Assembly (NCBI RefSeq): GCF_003253115.1
Contig: NZ_QEQF01000010.1
Span: 16,223 to 80,222 of the forward strand
From: Haemophilus_A paraphrohaemolyticus_A
GTDB taxonomy: Bacteria; Pseudomonadota; Gammaproteobacteria; Enterobacterales; Pasteurellaceae
Length of the DNA stretch: 64,000 nucleotides
Direction: 5' to 3'
Shown here: positions 35,049-43,246 of the stretch, piece by piece
How positions within the stretch are numbered: position 1 is the first letter of the stretch
Layout of the letters: the number at the start of each line of letters is the position of its first letter
Position numbers and translations under genes: made by a program
Notes under the pieces: model-generated
The model's input: only the letters and a program-made list of their open reading frames with translations
Told to the model about the DNA's origin: nothing
Databases searched by the model: none

Positions 35049-36278
35049 ATGTTTGAACCAGTTTATGAAATGACGCCTGATGCGATTATTAAAGTCGTTG
35101 GTGTTGGTGGCGGTGGCGGTAACGCTTTAAATCATATGGTAAGAAGCTGTCAAGAAGATGATATCGGCAGCGTTGAGTTTTTTTCAGTAAATACAGATGC
35201 ACAAGTATTACGCTCAAGTTCTGTTCGCAACACCGTTCAAATTGGTGCAAGCATTACCCACGGTTTAGGTGCTGGTGCGGATCCAAATATTGGTTATCAA
35301 TCTGCTGAAGAAGACCGTGAAGCACTCGGTAATATGATCAACGGTGCGGATATGGTGTTTATCGCAGCGGGTATGGGCGGTGGTACTGGCACAGGTGCAG
35401 CACCTGTTATTGCTGAAATTGCAAAAAGCCAAGAAGCATTAACTGTTGCAATCGTGACCAAACCATTCAATTTTGAAGGTAAAAAACGTGCTCATTTTGC
35501 GGAACAAGGGATTAAAGAGCTGTCTAAGAATGTAGACTCTCTCATTATTATCCAAAATGAAAAATTACTAAAAGTACTTCCTAAAAATATTAAATTTAAA
35601 GAAGCTTATGCTTACGCTGATGATGTTTTACGCAATGCCGTATTAGGCATCACAGATATGATTACCAAAGAAGGTTTGGTAAACGTTGACTTTGCAGACG
35701 TCAAAAAAGTTATGTCTGAGATGGGACGTGCAATGATGGGAACAGGCGTTGCAGAAGGCGACGGTCGTGCAGAACGTGCGGCAATGGATGCAGTTGCAAG
35801 CCCATTATTGGAAGATGTAGATTTATCTGGTGCAAAAGGTGTGTTAATTAACATCTCTGCAGGTGATGATTTAGAATTGAACGAAGTAGATGCTGTCGTA
35901 AAATATGTGACAGAAGCCGCAGATCCAGACGCAACTATCATCTTCGGTACGACATTCTACCCTGATATGGAAGGTCAAATCCGTGTAACGCTAGTTGCAA
36001 CAGGTTTAGGCCAAGCAGAAGAGTTAGCAATGCCACGCACAGGTATGTTACAACAGCCGCAAATGCCAGTTGAACAACAGCAACCCGTACAAAAACCAGT
36101 AGGTTATGGTACTCAACAGCCTATTCAGCAAAACCCGAATTATGTTCATCAGCTACAACCAACTGGCTTTAACCAAGCACCACAAAATGCTGGAACAACG
36201 CAACAGCCAAGAACGATTGATCCAAACCAAATGTTCTCACCAAGTGCTATTCCAGGATTTATGCGAAACGGTCACTAA
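35049..36278 (+). CDS. ftsZ: FtsZ, tubulin-like division GTPase
   Basis: FtsZ forms the cytokinetic ring. The 409-aa protein has every hallmark: the N-terminal glycine loop VGVGGGGGNALN, the tubulin signature GGGTGTG at 110-116, the T7 loop NVDFAD (Asn212, Asp214, Asp217), a Gln/Pro-rich disordered linker from about 330, and the C-terminal tail ending IPGFMRNGH that binds FtsA and ZipA. It is the intact reference for the degenerate paralogue at 41,051. Confidence 0.98.
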   Translation: MFEPVYEMTPDAIIKVVGVGGGGGNALNHMVRSCQEDDIGSVEFFSVNTDAQVLRSSSVRNTVQIGASITHGLGAGADPNIGYQSAEEDREALGNMINGADMVFIAAGMGGGTGTGAAPVIAEIAKSQEALTVAIVTKPFNFEGKKRAHFAEQGIKELSKNVDSLIIIQNEKLLKVLPKNIKFKEAYAYADDVLRNAVLGITDMITKEGLVNVDFADVKKVMSEMGRAMMGTGVAEGDGRAERAAMDAVASPLLEDVDLSGAKGVLINISAGDDLELNEVDAVVKYVTEAADPDATIIFGTTFYPDMEGQIRVTLVATGLGQAEELAMPRTGMLQQPQMPVEQQQPVQKPVGYGTQQPIQQNPNYVHQLQPTGFNQAPQNAGTTQQPRTIDPNQMFSPSAIPGFMRNGH

Positions 36279-36304
36279 TTTTGACCGCTTGCGAGGAATA
36301 AAAA

Positions 36305-37225
36305 ATGATTAAACAAAGAACCCTAAAACAAGCAACCAAAGTCACTGGCATTGGTTTGCACAGTGGCAAAAAAGTGACGCTCACTTTGCGTCCTGCACCT
36401 GCTAATACAGGGATTATTTATGCTCGAACTGATTTAGAACCTGCAGTTTACTTCCCTGCAAGGGCTGAATCGATTCGTGATACACAGCTTTGTACTTGTA
36501 TGATCAACGATGATGGTGTGCGTATTTCAACCGTTGAGCACTTAAATGCAGCGATGGCAGCATTAGGTTTAGACAACCTTATCGTGGAAGTTGATGCCCC
36601 TGAAATTCCAATTATGGATGGCAGTGCAAGTCCATTTATCTATCTTTTCTTAGATGCGGGTATCGAAGAGCAAAATGCTCCGAAAAAATTCATACGTATT
36701 AAAGACACTGTACGCGTGGAAGAGGGCGATAAATGGGCAGAAATCAGACCTTATGCGAATGGCTTAAAATTAGATTTCACCATTGATTTCAATCACCCTA
36801 TGATTAGCAAAGATGTACGCCATTTTGCGATGGATCTTTCAGCCGAAAATTTCATTCAGCAAATTAGCCGTGCAAGAACCTTTACTTTTATGAAAGATGT
36901 GGAATATCTCCAATCAATTGGTTTAGCACTAGGAGGCAGCTTAGATAATGCCATCGTGTTAGATGATTACCGCATTTTGAATGAAGATGGCTTACGCTAT
37001 AAAGATGAATTAGTAAAACATAAAATGCTTGATTCTATCGGCGATCTCTTTATGTGTGGTTACAATATCTTAGGTGATTTCAGAGCCTATAAATCAGGTC
37101 ACGGCGTGAACAATAAATTACTCCGTGCGGTGCTTGCGAATGAAAATGCATGGGAATTTGTCACTTTCGAAGACAAAGAAACTGTACCACAAGGTTATCG
37201 CTTAAAAGATCTTGTTTTTATTTAG
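36305..37225 (+). CDS. lpxC: LpxC, UDP-3-O-acyl-GlcNAc deacetylase
   Basis: LpxC is the zinc enzyme for the committed step of lipid A synthesis. The 306-aa protein shows the zinc and catalytic motifs VEHLNAAMAAL (about residues 78-88), HKMLDSIGDL, and SGHGVNNKLLRAV. It follows ftsZ by 26 bp with a USS-like GACCGCTTG in the gap, as the last gene of the dcw cluster, and is followed by a repeat and a terminator. Confidence 0.97.
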   Translation: MIKQRTLKQATKVTGIGLHSGKKVTLTLRPAPANTGIIYARTDLEPAVYFPARAESIRDTQLCTCMINDDGVRISTVEHLNAAMAALGLDNLIVEVDAPEIPIMDGSASPFIYLFLDAGIEEQNAPKKFIRIKDTVRVEEGDKWAEIRPYANGLKLDFTIDFNHPMISKDVRHFAMDLSAENFIQQISRARTFTFMKDVEYLQSIGLALGGSLDNAIVLDDYRILNEDGLRYKDELVKHKMLDSIGDLFMCGYNILGDFRAYKSGHGVNNKLLRAVLANENAWEFVTFEDKETVPQGYRLKDLVFI

Positions 37226-37229
37226 TATA

Positions 37230-37305
37230 GTAGGGTGTGTGGATTGAAAAATCCACTCCCGCTTTTCTATATTGACGTGCGTAAAATGAATTTCACACAC
37301 CCTAC
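37230..37305 (-). repeat. GTAGGG...CCCTAC intergenic repeat, copy 2
   Basis: Ends GTAGGGTGTGTG and CACACACCCTAC are inverted repeats. Its reverse complement aligns with the element at 18,780 through ACGCAC, then TCAATATAGAAAAGCG. It lies directly after lpxC. No coding capacity. Confidence 0.6.
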
Positions 37306-37345
37306 AAGCGATCGAATTTATAGAACAATTTGCAAATATCATACA

Positions 37346-37372
37346 AACCGCTACAATGCGGTTAATTTTTTA
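37346..37372 (+). terminator. Terminator of the ftsZ-lpxC end of the dcw cluster
   Basis: AACCGC (37346-37351) pairs with GCGGTT (37358-37363) around a 6-base loop, then AATTTTTTAT. Confidence 0.7.
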
Positions 37373-37394
37373 TATAAACAAAGGATCATTTTGA

Positions 37395-37997
37395 ATGAAA
37401 ATTACTAAAAACGTAGTACCAAGCATTGCTTATCAAGTACGTACTCAAGATGGCGTGTTAGTGGACGAAGCACCAGCTAACCAACCATTAGAATACTTAC
37501 ACGGCCACAATAACCTTGTTGAAGGTTTAGAAAAAGCATTAGAGGGTAAAGCAGTTGGCGATACTTTTGAAGTGCGTGTAAGCCCAGAAGAAGGCTACGG
37601 CGAATACAACGAAAATATGGTGCAACGTGTGCCGAAAGATGTATTTATGGGCATAGATGAGTTAGAAGTGGGTATGCGTTTTATCGCCGATACTGACTTA
37701 GGACCATTGCCTGTTGTGATCACTAAAGTGGATGGTGATGAAGTAGTGGTTGATGGTAACCACATGCTTGCAGGTCAAGAATTACTCTTCTCTGTAGAAG
37801 TAGTGGGCACACGTGAAGCAACTTTAGAAGAGATTGCACACGGTCACATTCACTCTGGTCACGAACACGGTTGTGGCTGTGGTGGTCACGACAGCGATGA
37901 AGAAGAAGGGCACGGCTGCTGTGGCGGTGGTCATCACCATCATCACGACCACGATCATGGACATAGTCACGGCGGCTGTGGTTGTGGCGGTCATTAA
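37395..37997 (+). CDS. slyD: SlyD, FKBP-type prolyl isomerase and metallochaperone
   Basis: SlyD is a cytoplasmic prolyl isomerase and chaperone that also binds nickel and other metals. The 200-aa protein has the FKBP core with an inserted IF chaperone domain (about residues 1-145), then a Gly/Cys/His-rich tail (HGCGCGG, HGCCGGGHHHHHDHDHGH) that binds metal. The tail is long and intact, as in E. coli SlyD. It stands alone between the lpxC terminator and ilvA. Confidence 0.95.
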   Translation: MKITKNVVPSIAYQVRTQDGVLVDEAPANQPLEYLHGHNNLVEGLEKALEGKAVGDTFEVRVSPEEGYGEYNENMVQRVPKDVFMGIDELEVGMRFIADTDLGPLPVVITKVDGDEVVVDGNHMLAGQELLFSVEVVGTREATLEEIAHGHIHSGHEHGCGCGGHDSDEEEGHGCCGGGHHHHHDHDHGHSHGGCGCGGH

Positions 37998-38007
37998 TTG
38001 ATTATTC

Positions 38008-38087
38008 TATGATGTAGGGGCGTGTTGAACACGCCCTTTTCCATCATATACACCATTTGGGCGTGCGTAACACGCCTCTACATCATA
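38008..38087. repeat. GTAGGGGCGTG-type palindromic repeat
   Basis: TATGATGTAG (38008-38017) and CTACATCATA (38078-38087) are perfect terminal inverted repeats, with inner CGTGTTGAACACG and GCGTGCGTAACACGC palindromes. It fills most of the slyD-ilvA gap. It resembles the GTAGGGTGTG elements but differs in the middle, so it may be a separate subfamily. Confidence 0.6.
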
Positions 38088-38120
38088 AAAATCTTATTCC
38101 TGCTTTCGGGGAATTTCATT

Positions 38121-39647
38121 ATGCCAAGCACAACCATTGAATCTTATCAAGATTATTTACGAACGATTCTTTCCTCCAATATTTATGATCTCGCTCAAGT
38201 CACGCCATTACAAAAAATGGACAAGCTCTCTTCACGCTTAAAAAATAGTATTTTCATCAAACGTGAAGATCGCCAGCCGGTGCATAGCTTTAAGCTACGC
38301 GGAGCATTTGCGATGATTTCTAATCTTTCTAAAGCTCAAAAAGAAGCGGGTGTGATTGCGGCTTCTGCAGGTAACCACGCTCAAGGTGTCGCGCTTTCAG
38401 CGAAACATTTGGGCTTACGTGCGTTAATCGTGATGCCACAAAATACGCCAAGTATTAAAGTTGATGCGGTGCGTGGTTTTGGTGGAGAAGTATTGCTTTA
38501 TGGTGCGAACTTTGACGAAGCCAAAGCCAAAGCACTTGAGCTTTCGAAAGAGTTGAATATGACCTTTATCCACCCATTTGATGCTCCAGCCGTGATTGCA
38601 GGGCAAGGCACGATCGCGATGGAGCTCATTCAACAACGTTCCGATCTAAACCGCATTTTTGTGCCTGTTGGCGGCGGCGGTTTGATCGCAGGGATCGCAG
38701 TGTTGGTGAAGCAGCTTTTGCCTGAAATTAAAGTCATTGGGGTGGAATCCAAAGACTCCGCTTGTTTATATTACGCATTGAAAGCGGGTCAGCCTGTCGA
38801 TTTAGATCATGTGGGTTTATTCGCAGACGGTATTGCGGTTAAACGTATCGGCGATGAAACTTTCCGCATTTGTAAACAATATGTCGATGATGTTGTCTTA
38901 GTCGATAACGATGAAATCTGTGCGGCATTGAAAGATATTTTTGAAAACGTGCGTGCGGTGGCGGAGCCTTCAGGGGCAACCTCGCTTGCGGGTTTGAAAA
39001 AATATGTGAAAGCACACGGCATTGAAGGCGAAAATTTAGCTTGTGTGCTCTCAGGTGCAAACCTTAATTTCCATACCTTGCGTTTTGTGTCTGAGCGTTG
39101 TGAAATTGGTGAAAAACGTGAAGCCTTATTAGCAGTAACCATTCCAGAGCAGAAAGGCAGCTTCTTAAAATTCTGCCAGATTTTAGGTAGCCGTGCGGTG
39201 ACAGAATTTAACTACCGTCATGCAGATGATGCCAACGCGTGTATCTTCGTAGGTGTTCGTATTTCTGGTAGCCAAGAAAAAGCAGAAATTCTCGAAGAGC
39301 TTCGTCAAAATGGTTACGATGTGAGCGATTTATCAGATGATGATATCGCTAAAACCCACGTGCGTTATATGATTGGTGGCAGACCGGCTAGTATTCAAAA
39401 CGAAAAACTCTACCGCTTTGACTTCCCAGAACAGAAAGGGGCATTGCTTAAATTCTTACAAGCCTTAACTGATTGGGATATTTCGTTGTTCCACTATCGT
39501 GCACATGGTGCGGACTACGGTGATATTTTAGCCGCATTCCCTATGGCTGCAGGCTCAGAAGCAGAATTAACCAAACATTTAGAACAATTAGGCTATCGCT
39601 ACCAAGACGTGAGCGACAGCTTGGCTTATCAATACTTTTTAAAATAA
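38121..39647 (+). CDS. ilvA: IlvA, biosynthetic threonine deaminase
   Basis: IlvA makes 2-oxobutanoate from threonine, the first step to isoleucine, and is feedback-inhibited by isoleucine. The start at 38,121 gives 508 aa, matching E. coli; the 33-codon extension lies in a repeat and was rejected. The PLP lysine is in VHSFKLRGA and the glycine loop is VGGGGLIAG. Two ACT-like regulatory domains fill the C-terminal third (from about residue 330), marking the biosynthetic form. No other ilv gene is adjacent. Confidence 0.96.
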   Translation: MPSTTIESYQDYLRTILSSNIYDLAQVTPLQKMDKLSSRLKNSIFIKREDRQPVHSFKLRGAFAMISNLSKAQKEAGVIAASAGNHAQGVALSAKHLGLRALIVMPQNTPSIKVDAVRGFGGEVLLYGANFDEAKAKALELSKELNMTFIHPFDAPAVIAGQGTIAMELIQQRSDLNRIFVPVGGGGLIAGIAVLVKQLLPEIKVIGVESKDSACLYYALKAGQPVDLDHVGLFADGIAVKRIGDETFRICKQYVDDVVLVDNDEICAALKDIFENVRAVAEPSGATSLAGLKKYVKAHGIEGENLACVLSGANLNFHTLRFVSERCEIGEKREALLAVTIPEQKGSFLKFCQILGSRAVTEFNYRHADDANACIFVGVRISGSQEKAEILEELRQNGYDVSDLSDDDIAKTHVRYMIGGRPASIQNEKLYRFDFPEQKGALLKFLQALTDWDISLFHYRAHGADYGDILAAFPMAAGSEAELTKHLEQLGYRYQDVSDSLAYQYFLK

Positions 39648-39656
39648 GGAAGATTT

Positions 39657-40988
39657 ATGTCTCGCAAATATTTCGGTACAGATGGTGTACGCGGTGAAGT
39701 AGGTAAATTCCCGATTACCCCAGAATTTGCGTTAAAACTCGGCTGGGCAGCAGGTAAAGTGCTTGCTACTCAAGGCACGAAAAAAGTGATTATCGGTAAA
39801 GATACCCGTATTTCTGGCTATATGTTGGAATCAGCACTTGAAGCGGGCTTAACCGCGGCGGGTTTATCTGCGGTGTTCGTCGGTCCAATGCCAACTCCTG
39901 CGATTGCTTATTTAACCCGCACTTTCCGTGCAGAAGCGGGGATCGTGATTTCAGCATCTCACAATCCATACTACGACAACGGAATCAAATTCTTCTCATC
40001 AGTGGGTGAAAAATTACCTGATGAAGTGGAAGAAGCAATCGAAACGATGTTAGATGAGCCGATGGATTGTGTTGACTCTGCAAACCTTGGTAAGGCGAGC
40101 AGAATCAATGATGCGGCAGGTCGTTACATTGAATTTTGTAAAGCAGGTTTCCCATCCGAATTAAGCTTAGACGGCTTAAAAATTGTGGTGGATTGTGCGA
40201 ACGGCGCAACTTACCACATTGCACCAAACGTAATGCGTGAGTTAGGAGCTGATGTTATCGAAATCGGCACACGTCCGAACGGTTTAAACATCAACGAAAA
40301 ATGCGGGGCAACTGACATCAACGCGCTTCAAAAAGTGGTAAAAGAGTCGGAAGCGGACATCGGTTTAGCTTACGATGGCGATGGTGATCGCATTATGATG
40401 GTAGACCACTTAGGCAACAAAGTGGATGGCGACCAAATCCTGTTTATTTTGGCCCGCGAAGCTTTACGTGCGGGCAAATTAAAAGGTGGCGTAGTGGGTA
40501 CATTAATGAGCAATATGAGCTTAGAGCTTTCATTAAAAGAACTTGCCATCCCATTCGTGCGTGCCAATGTGGGTGACCGCTATGTGCTTGAGCAATTAAA
40601 AGAGAAAGGCTGGAAATTAGGCGGTGAAAATTCAGGGCACATCATCGTGTTAGACAAAAACACCACGGGCGATGGCATTGTTGCTTCGCTTGAAGTGTTA
40701 GCGGCAATGGTAAAACACAATCTAGCCTTAAACGAATTAGCAAAAGCCGTTCCACTCTTCCCGCAAGTGTTAATTAACGTTCGCTTCGCAGGCGGTGAAA
40801 ACCCACTGAATAGCAAAGAAGTAAAAGCTGTTGCAAAATCAGTAGAAGAACGCTTAGCAGGAAAAGGACGTATATTGTTACGTAAATCAGGTACAGAACC
40901 GCTTATTCGTGTGATGGTAGAGTGTGAAGATGCAACATTAGCACAAAGCTGTGCAGAAGAAATTGCGGAAGCGGTGAAACGCAACTAA
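39657..40988 (+). CDS. glmM: GlmM, phosphoglucosamine mutase
   Basis: GlmM converts glucosamine-6-phosphate to glucosamine-1-phosphate, feeding UDP-GlcNAc for peptidoglycan and lipid A. The 443-aa protein has the phosphoserine motif ISASHNPYYDNGIKFF, the metal loop YDGDGDRIMMVD, the sugar loop GGENSGHI and the phosphate site RKSGTEPLIRVM. It is 9 bp after ilvA, and the usual folP neighbour is absent. It ends at a USS-pair terminator. Confidence 0.97.
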   Translation: MSRKYFGTDGVRGEVGKFPITPEFALKLGWAAGKVLATQGTKKVIIGKDTRISGYMLESALEAGLTAAGLSAVFVGPMPTPAIAYLTRTFRAEAGIVISASHNPYYDNGIKFFSSVGEKLPDEVEEAIETMLDEPMDCVDSANLGKASRINDAAGRYIEFCKAGFPSELSLDGLKIVVDCANGATYHIAPNVMRELGADVIEIGTRPNGLNINEKCGATDINALQKVVKESEADIGLAYDGDGDRIMMVDHLGNKVDGDQILFILAREALRAGKLKGGVVGTLMSNMSLELSLKELAIPFVRANVGDRYVLEQLKEKGWKLGGENSGHIIVLDKNTTGDGIVASLEVLAAMVKHNLALNELAKAVPLFPQVLINVRFAGGENPLNSKEVKAVAKSVEERLAGKGRILLRKSGTEPLIRVMVECEDATLAQSCAEEIAEAVKRN

Positions 40989-41003
40989 TCTTTTCATAAA
41001 AAA

Positions 41004-41047
41004 TAAGCGGTGGATTTTGTAAAACAAATTGCAAAATCCACCGCTTA
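41004..41047. terminator. USS-like inverted-pair terminator between glmM and the ftsZ-like gene
   Basis: A perfect 16-bp stem (41004-41019 with 41032-41047), TAAGCGGTGGATTTTG, is formed by two inverted USS-like cores. It lies between two convergent genes and could serve both, although T-runs are short. Confidence 0.75.
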
Positions 41048-41050
41048 CCT

Positions 41051-41743
41051 TTAATAACTCACAATCATATTTAAGTCTAATTCTTGCCCCTGTTTATTAA
41101 CATCGAATGTCGTACCGAAAATAACCGAAGTTGTTTCAGAAACTTCTGCCGTGACCCCTTCGATAATGGTATGGATATTGGAAAACTCAAAATCTTCGCC
41201 AATTACTATATTAAGCAATATTCCTTTTACCTGATCTAAGGCGATAGATTTACTAGAGAGCTGTTTTAATACCCTCTCTATAGCTTCTTCGGGATGTGTT
41301 GATTCAATATAAATCACATGGTTTTGTTGACCACATTCAATTAACACGTGCCTAATATCTGTAAAATCCGTCATAACAAGACCGTCTCCGCCAATCAGTT
41401 TCATCATTGATATAAGCGTTTGGATACATAATTCAGGCGAAGTTTCACAGATAAAACTGCTATCGGCTTGAGGCTCTTGAACTGGTGAAGTGCAACCAAT
41501 CACAAAAATGCTGCTTGAGGTAGCAGAGCGAATTTTTGCCCATTCCGCTTCAGTGAGATTATCAGCAATAACAAAAGTTATAACGTTATCAGACAGATCT
41601 GTAACCTCTTCTAGCTTTAAGATATTAAAATCCACGTTTCCTATGGGCGAAGCTAAATTATTGACCACTTTATTGCCAAATTCGTCTTTAATGATAAGTG
41701 AGCCAAAATAATCATTTTGTTCTTCAAAAATTGTCGCAAACAT
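41051..41743 (-). CDS. FtsZ-like protein lacking the GTP-binding loop
   Basis: The 230-aa product aligns by eye with FtsZ along its length. It starts MF with later GN and IGNVDF matching GN and IGSVEF of FtsZ. Residues 121-130 (GLVMTDFTDI) match the T7 loop GLVNVDFADV: Asp126 and Asp129 are kept, Asn is Met124. Residues 172-214 (VKGILLNIVIGEDFEF to SVIFGTTFD) match the FtsZ C-terminal domain. Missing are the GGGTGTG loop, the glycine-rich first loop, part of helices H6-H7, the linker and the C-terminal tail. GTP hydrolysis is therefore unlikely. An intact frame argues it is maintained. It has its own likely promoter. Role unknown; a filament-capping or modulating role is my inference. Confidence 0.8.
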   Translation of the reverse strand: MFATIFEEQNDYFGSLIIKDEFGNKVVNNLASPIGNVDFNILKLEEVTDLSDNVITFVIADNLTEAEWAKIRSATSSSIFVIGCTSPVQEPQADSSFICETSPELCIQTLISMMKLIGGDGLVMTDFTDIRHVLIECGQQNHVIYIESTHPEEAIERVLKQLSSKSIALDQVKGILLNIVIGEDFEFSNIHTIIEGVTAEVSETTSVIFGTTFDVNKQGQELDLNMIVSY

Positions 41744-41774
41744 TTTTATTCTCCTATTGATTTAAACTGTGTGG

Positions 41775-41812
41775 AGTATAACGAAATAAAGCGACAAATT
41801 ATGTCGCCTTAA
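41775..41812 (-). promoter_or_regulatory. Hairpin after the kinase gene and possible promoter of the ftsZ-like gene
   Basis: On the minus strand, AGGCGACA-TAATT-TGTCGCTTTATTT (about 41,810-41,786) looks like a weak terminator for the kinase gene. TATACT (41780-41775) follows as a good -10 for the ftsZ-like gene, but I see no good -35. It suggests the ftsZ-like gene is transcribed at least partly apart from the kinase operon. Confidence 0.45.
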
Positions 41813-41832
41813 TCACTTTTACAAAAAATTTC

Positions 41833-43212
41833 CTAAATTTGACCGCTTGTTGGTAATTTAACCTCCACTAGCAACCCCGTGTCAAAACTCACTGAATCTT
41901 TTAATTCAATTTTTCCACCATAATTTTTCACAATTTCCTCAGCAATCGCCAAGCCTAAGCCAGAGCCTTGTTGTTCTGTGCCAAGAATACGGTAGAACGG
42001 ATCCAGTACACGTTGGCGTTCTTCTGGTGGAATGCCGTTGCCGTTATCTTCTACGCAGATCTGAACGCTGCCGTCTTTCTCTTTGACACTTAAATCAATC
42101 TGGCTACCCTTTGGTGTGTAGCGAATAGCGTTATCCACCAACGTTTTAACGAGCAGGTAGAGTTCCGTTTCCGAACCGTGGAAATTGACTGCTTGATCGT
42201 TCGTTACGCCCAAATCCTGATCTTTATCGAGGGCAAGTGGCAGCACATCCTCAATTACGCTGCGGAAAATATCCTGCACGTTGAAATCGGTGTGATTTTC
42301 CATTTTGTTATTTTGAATGCGAGCCAATGAAAGCAGCTGTTCTAGTAAGTTACGACTACGCTGAATACCTTGTTTCACTTGGATCAGTTGAGTTTTGGCT
42401 TCAGCAGGTAAATCTTGATGAGCAAGTTGCTCCACTTGCAAGGAAAATGCAGTCATCGGACTACGCAATTCGTGTGATGCATCCGCAATAAAGCGTTTTT
42501 GTTGCTGAATAAATTCATCTGTTCGCCCCAACAAGCGGTTGATTTCCACCACAAATCCGCGAATTTCGCTCGGAATTTTTTCCGTCGGCAATGGTGTAAG
42601 ATTTTGCTCGTGGCGTTTTTCCAGCTTGTGAGAAAGTCTGTCTACAGGCTTCATTGCAAGACGGACAATCCAAATAGTCAGCAAAATAATCAACGGCAAC
42701 AACACAATCAGCGGAATCACGCTCTGCCATGCACTACGGAATGCCAGTTCTTCACGATATTCATTTTCTTGGGTGATGATAATCTTGCCGTTGGGTGTGT
42801 TACGAACGTAAGTGCGGTATAAATCATCGGCGTTTTTCAACGTAAACCAAAAGCGCTTTTCTTTGTGCGGTTTGACTCTTTTGTATTTTTTGCCATCTTT
42901 TCTGAGTGTATGGAAACCATCTTCCATTTGCTGTGGAAAATTCGGTGGAAGACTTTCTGTATGAGTGCCGTTTCGCTCAAAATGCATATAAATTCGTGCA
43001 TCGTTATCGCGTGGTGGGCGAAAATCCCCCGAAAGTGCGGTTGGATTTTCCACAGAATTGACGAAGCCCGAAAGCTGAACCAACATATCGTCTTGCAGTT
43101 TGTACGTTTCGCGGTAAGTATCGTAGAACGAAACACCGCCCGCAATGCCTGCCACCACAGTGAAAAGGACGGTGAAAGCTAAGGTAAGTTTGAGTTGGAT
43201 TGAGTTTTTCAT
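41833..43212 (-). CDS. QseC/FirS/PmrB-type sensor histidine kinase
   Basis: Inner-membrane sensor kinase partner of the response regulator just upstream. The start at 43,212 (459 aa) follows GAGGAAAAA. It has a first membrane segment (about 8-30), a periplasmic domain of about 130 residues, a second membrane segment, HAMP, the phospho-acceptor HELRSPMTAF and a complete ATP domain (DNAIRYTP, GSGLGLAI). Near the membrane is an acidic EYREE, reminiscent of the DYRED iron-sensing motif reported for H. influenzae FirS. The signal is not proven; iron or another metal is plausible. A full USS overlaps its 3' end. Confidence 0.85.
   Translation of the reverse strand: MKNSIQLKLTLAFTVLFTVVAGIAGGVSFYDTYRETYKLQDDMLVQLSGFVNSVENPTALSGDFRPPRDNDARIYMHFERNGTHTESLPPNFPQQMEDGFHTLRKDGKKYKRVKPHKEKRFWFTLKNADDLYRTYVRNTPNGKIIITQENEYREELAFRSAWQSVIPLIVLLPLIILLTIWIVRLAMKPVDRLSHKLEKRHEQNLTPLPTEKIPSEIRGFVVEINRLLGRTDEFIQQQKRFIADASHELRSPMTAFSLQVEQLAHQDLPAEAKTQLIQVKQGIQRSRNLLEQLLSLARIQNNKMENHTDFNVQDIFRSVIEDVLPLALDKDQDLGVTNDQAVNFHGSETELYLLVKTLVDNAIRYTPKGSQIDLSVKEKDGSVQICVEDNGNGIPPEERQRVLDPFYRILGTEQQGSGLGLAIAEEIVKNYGGKIELKDSVSFDTGLLVEVKLPTSGQI
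41841..41850 (-). other. DNA uptake signal, full 10-mer
   Basis: Minus strand ACAAGCGGTC, at the 3' end of the kinase gene. Confidence 0.8.
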
Positions 43213-43246
43213 TTTTCCTCTTAGGGTCACTTTATCCTAGGCATAA

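Noticed and set aside
38022..38120. N-terminal extension of ilvA (33 codons)
   Set aside because: It lies in the palindromic repeat, lacks a ribosome site and is not part of IlvA; ATG 38,121 fits the family start.
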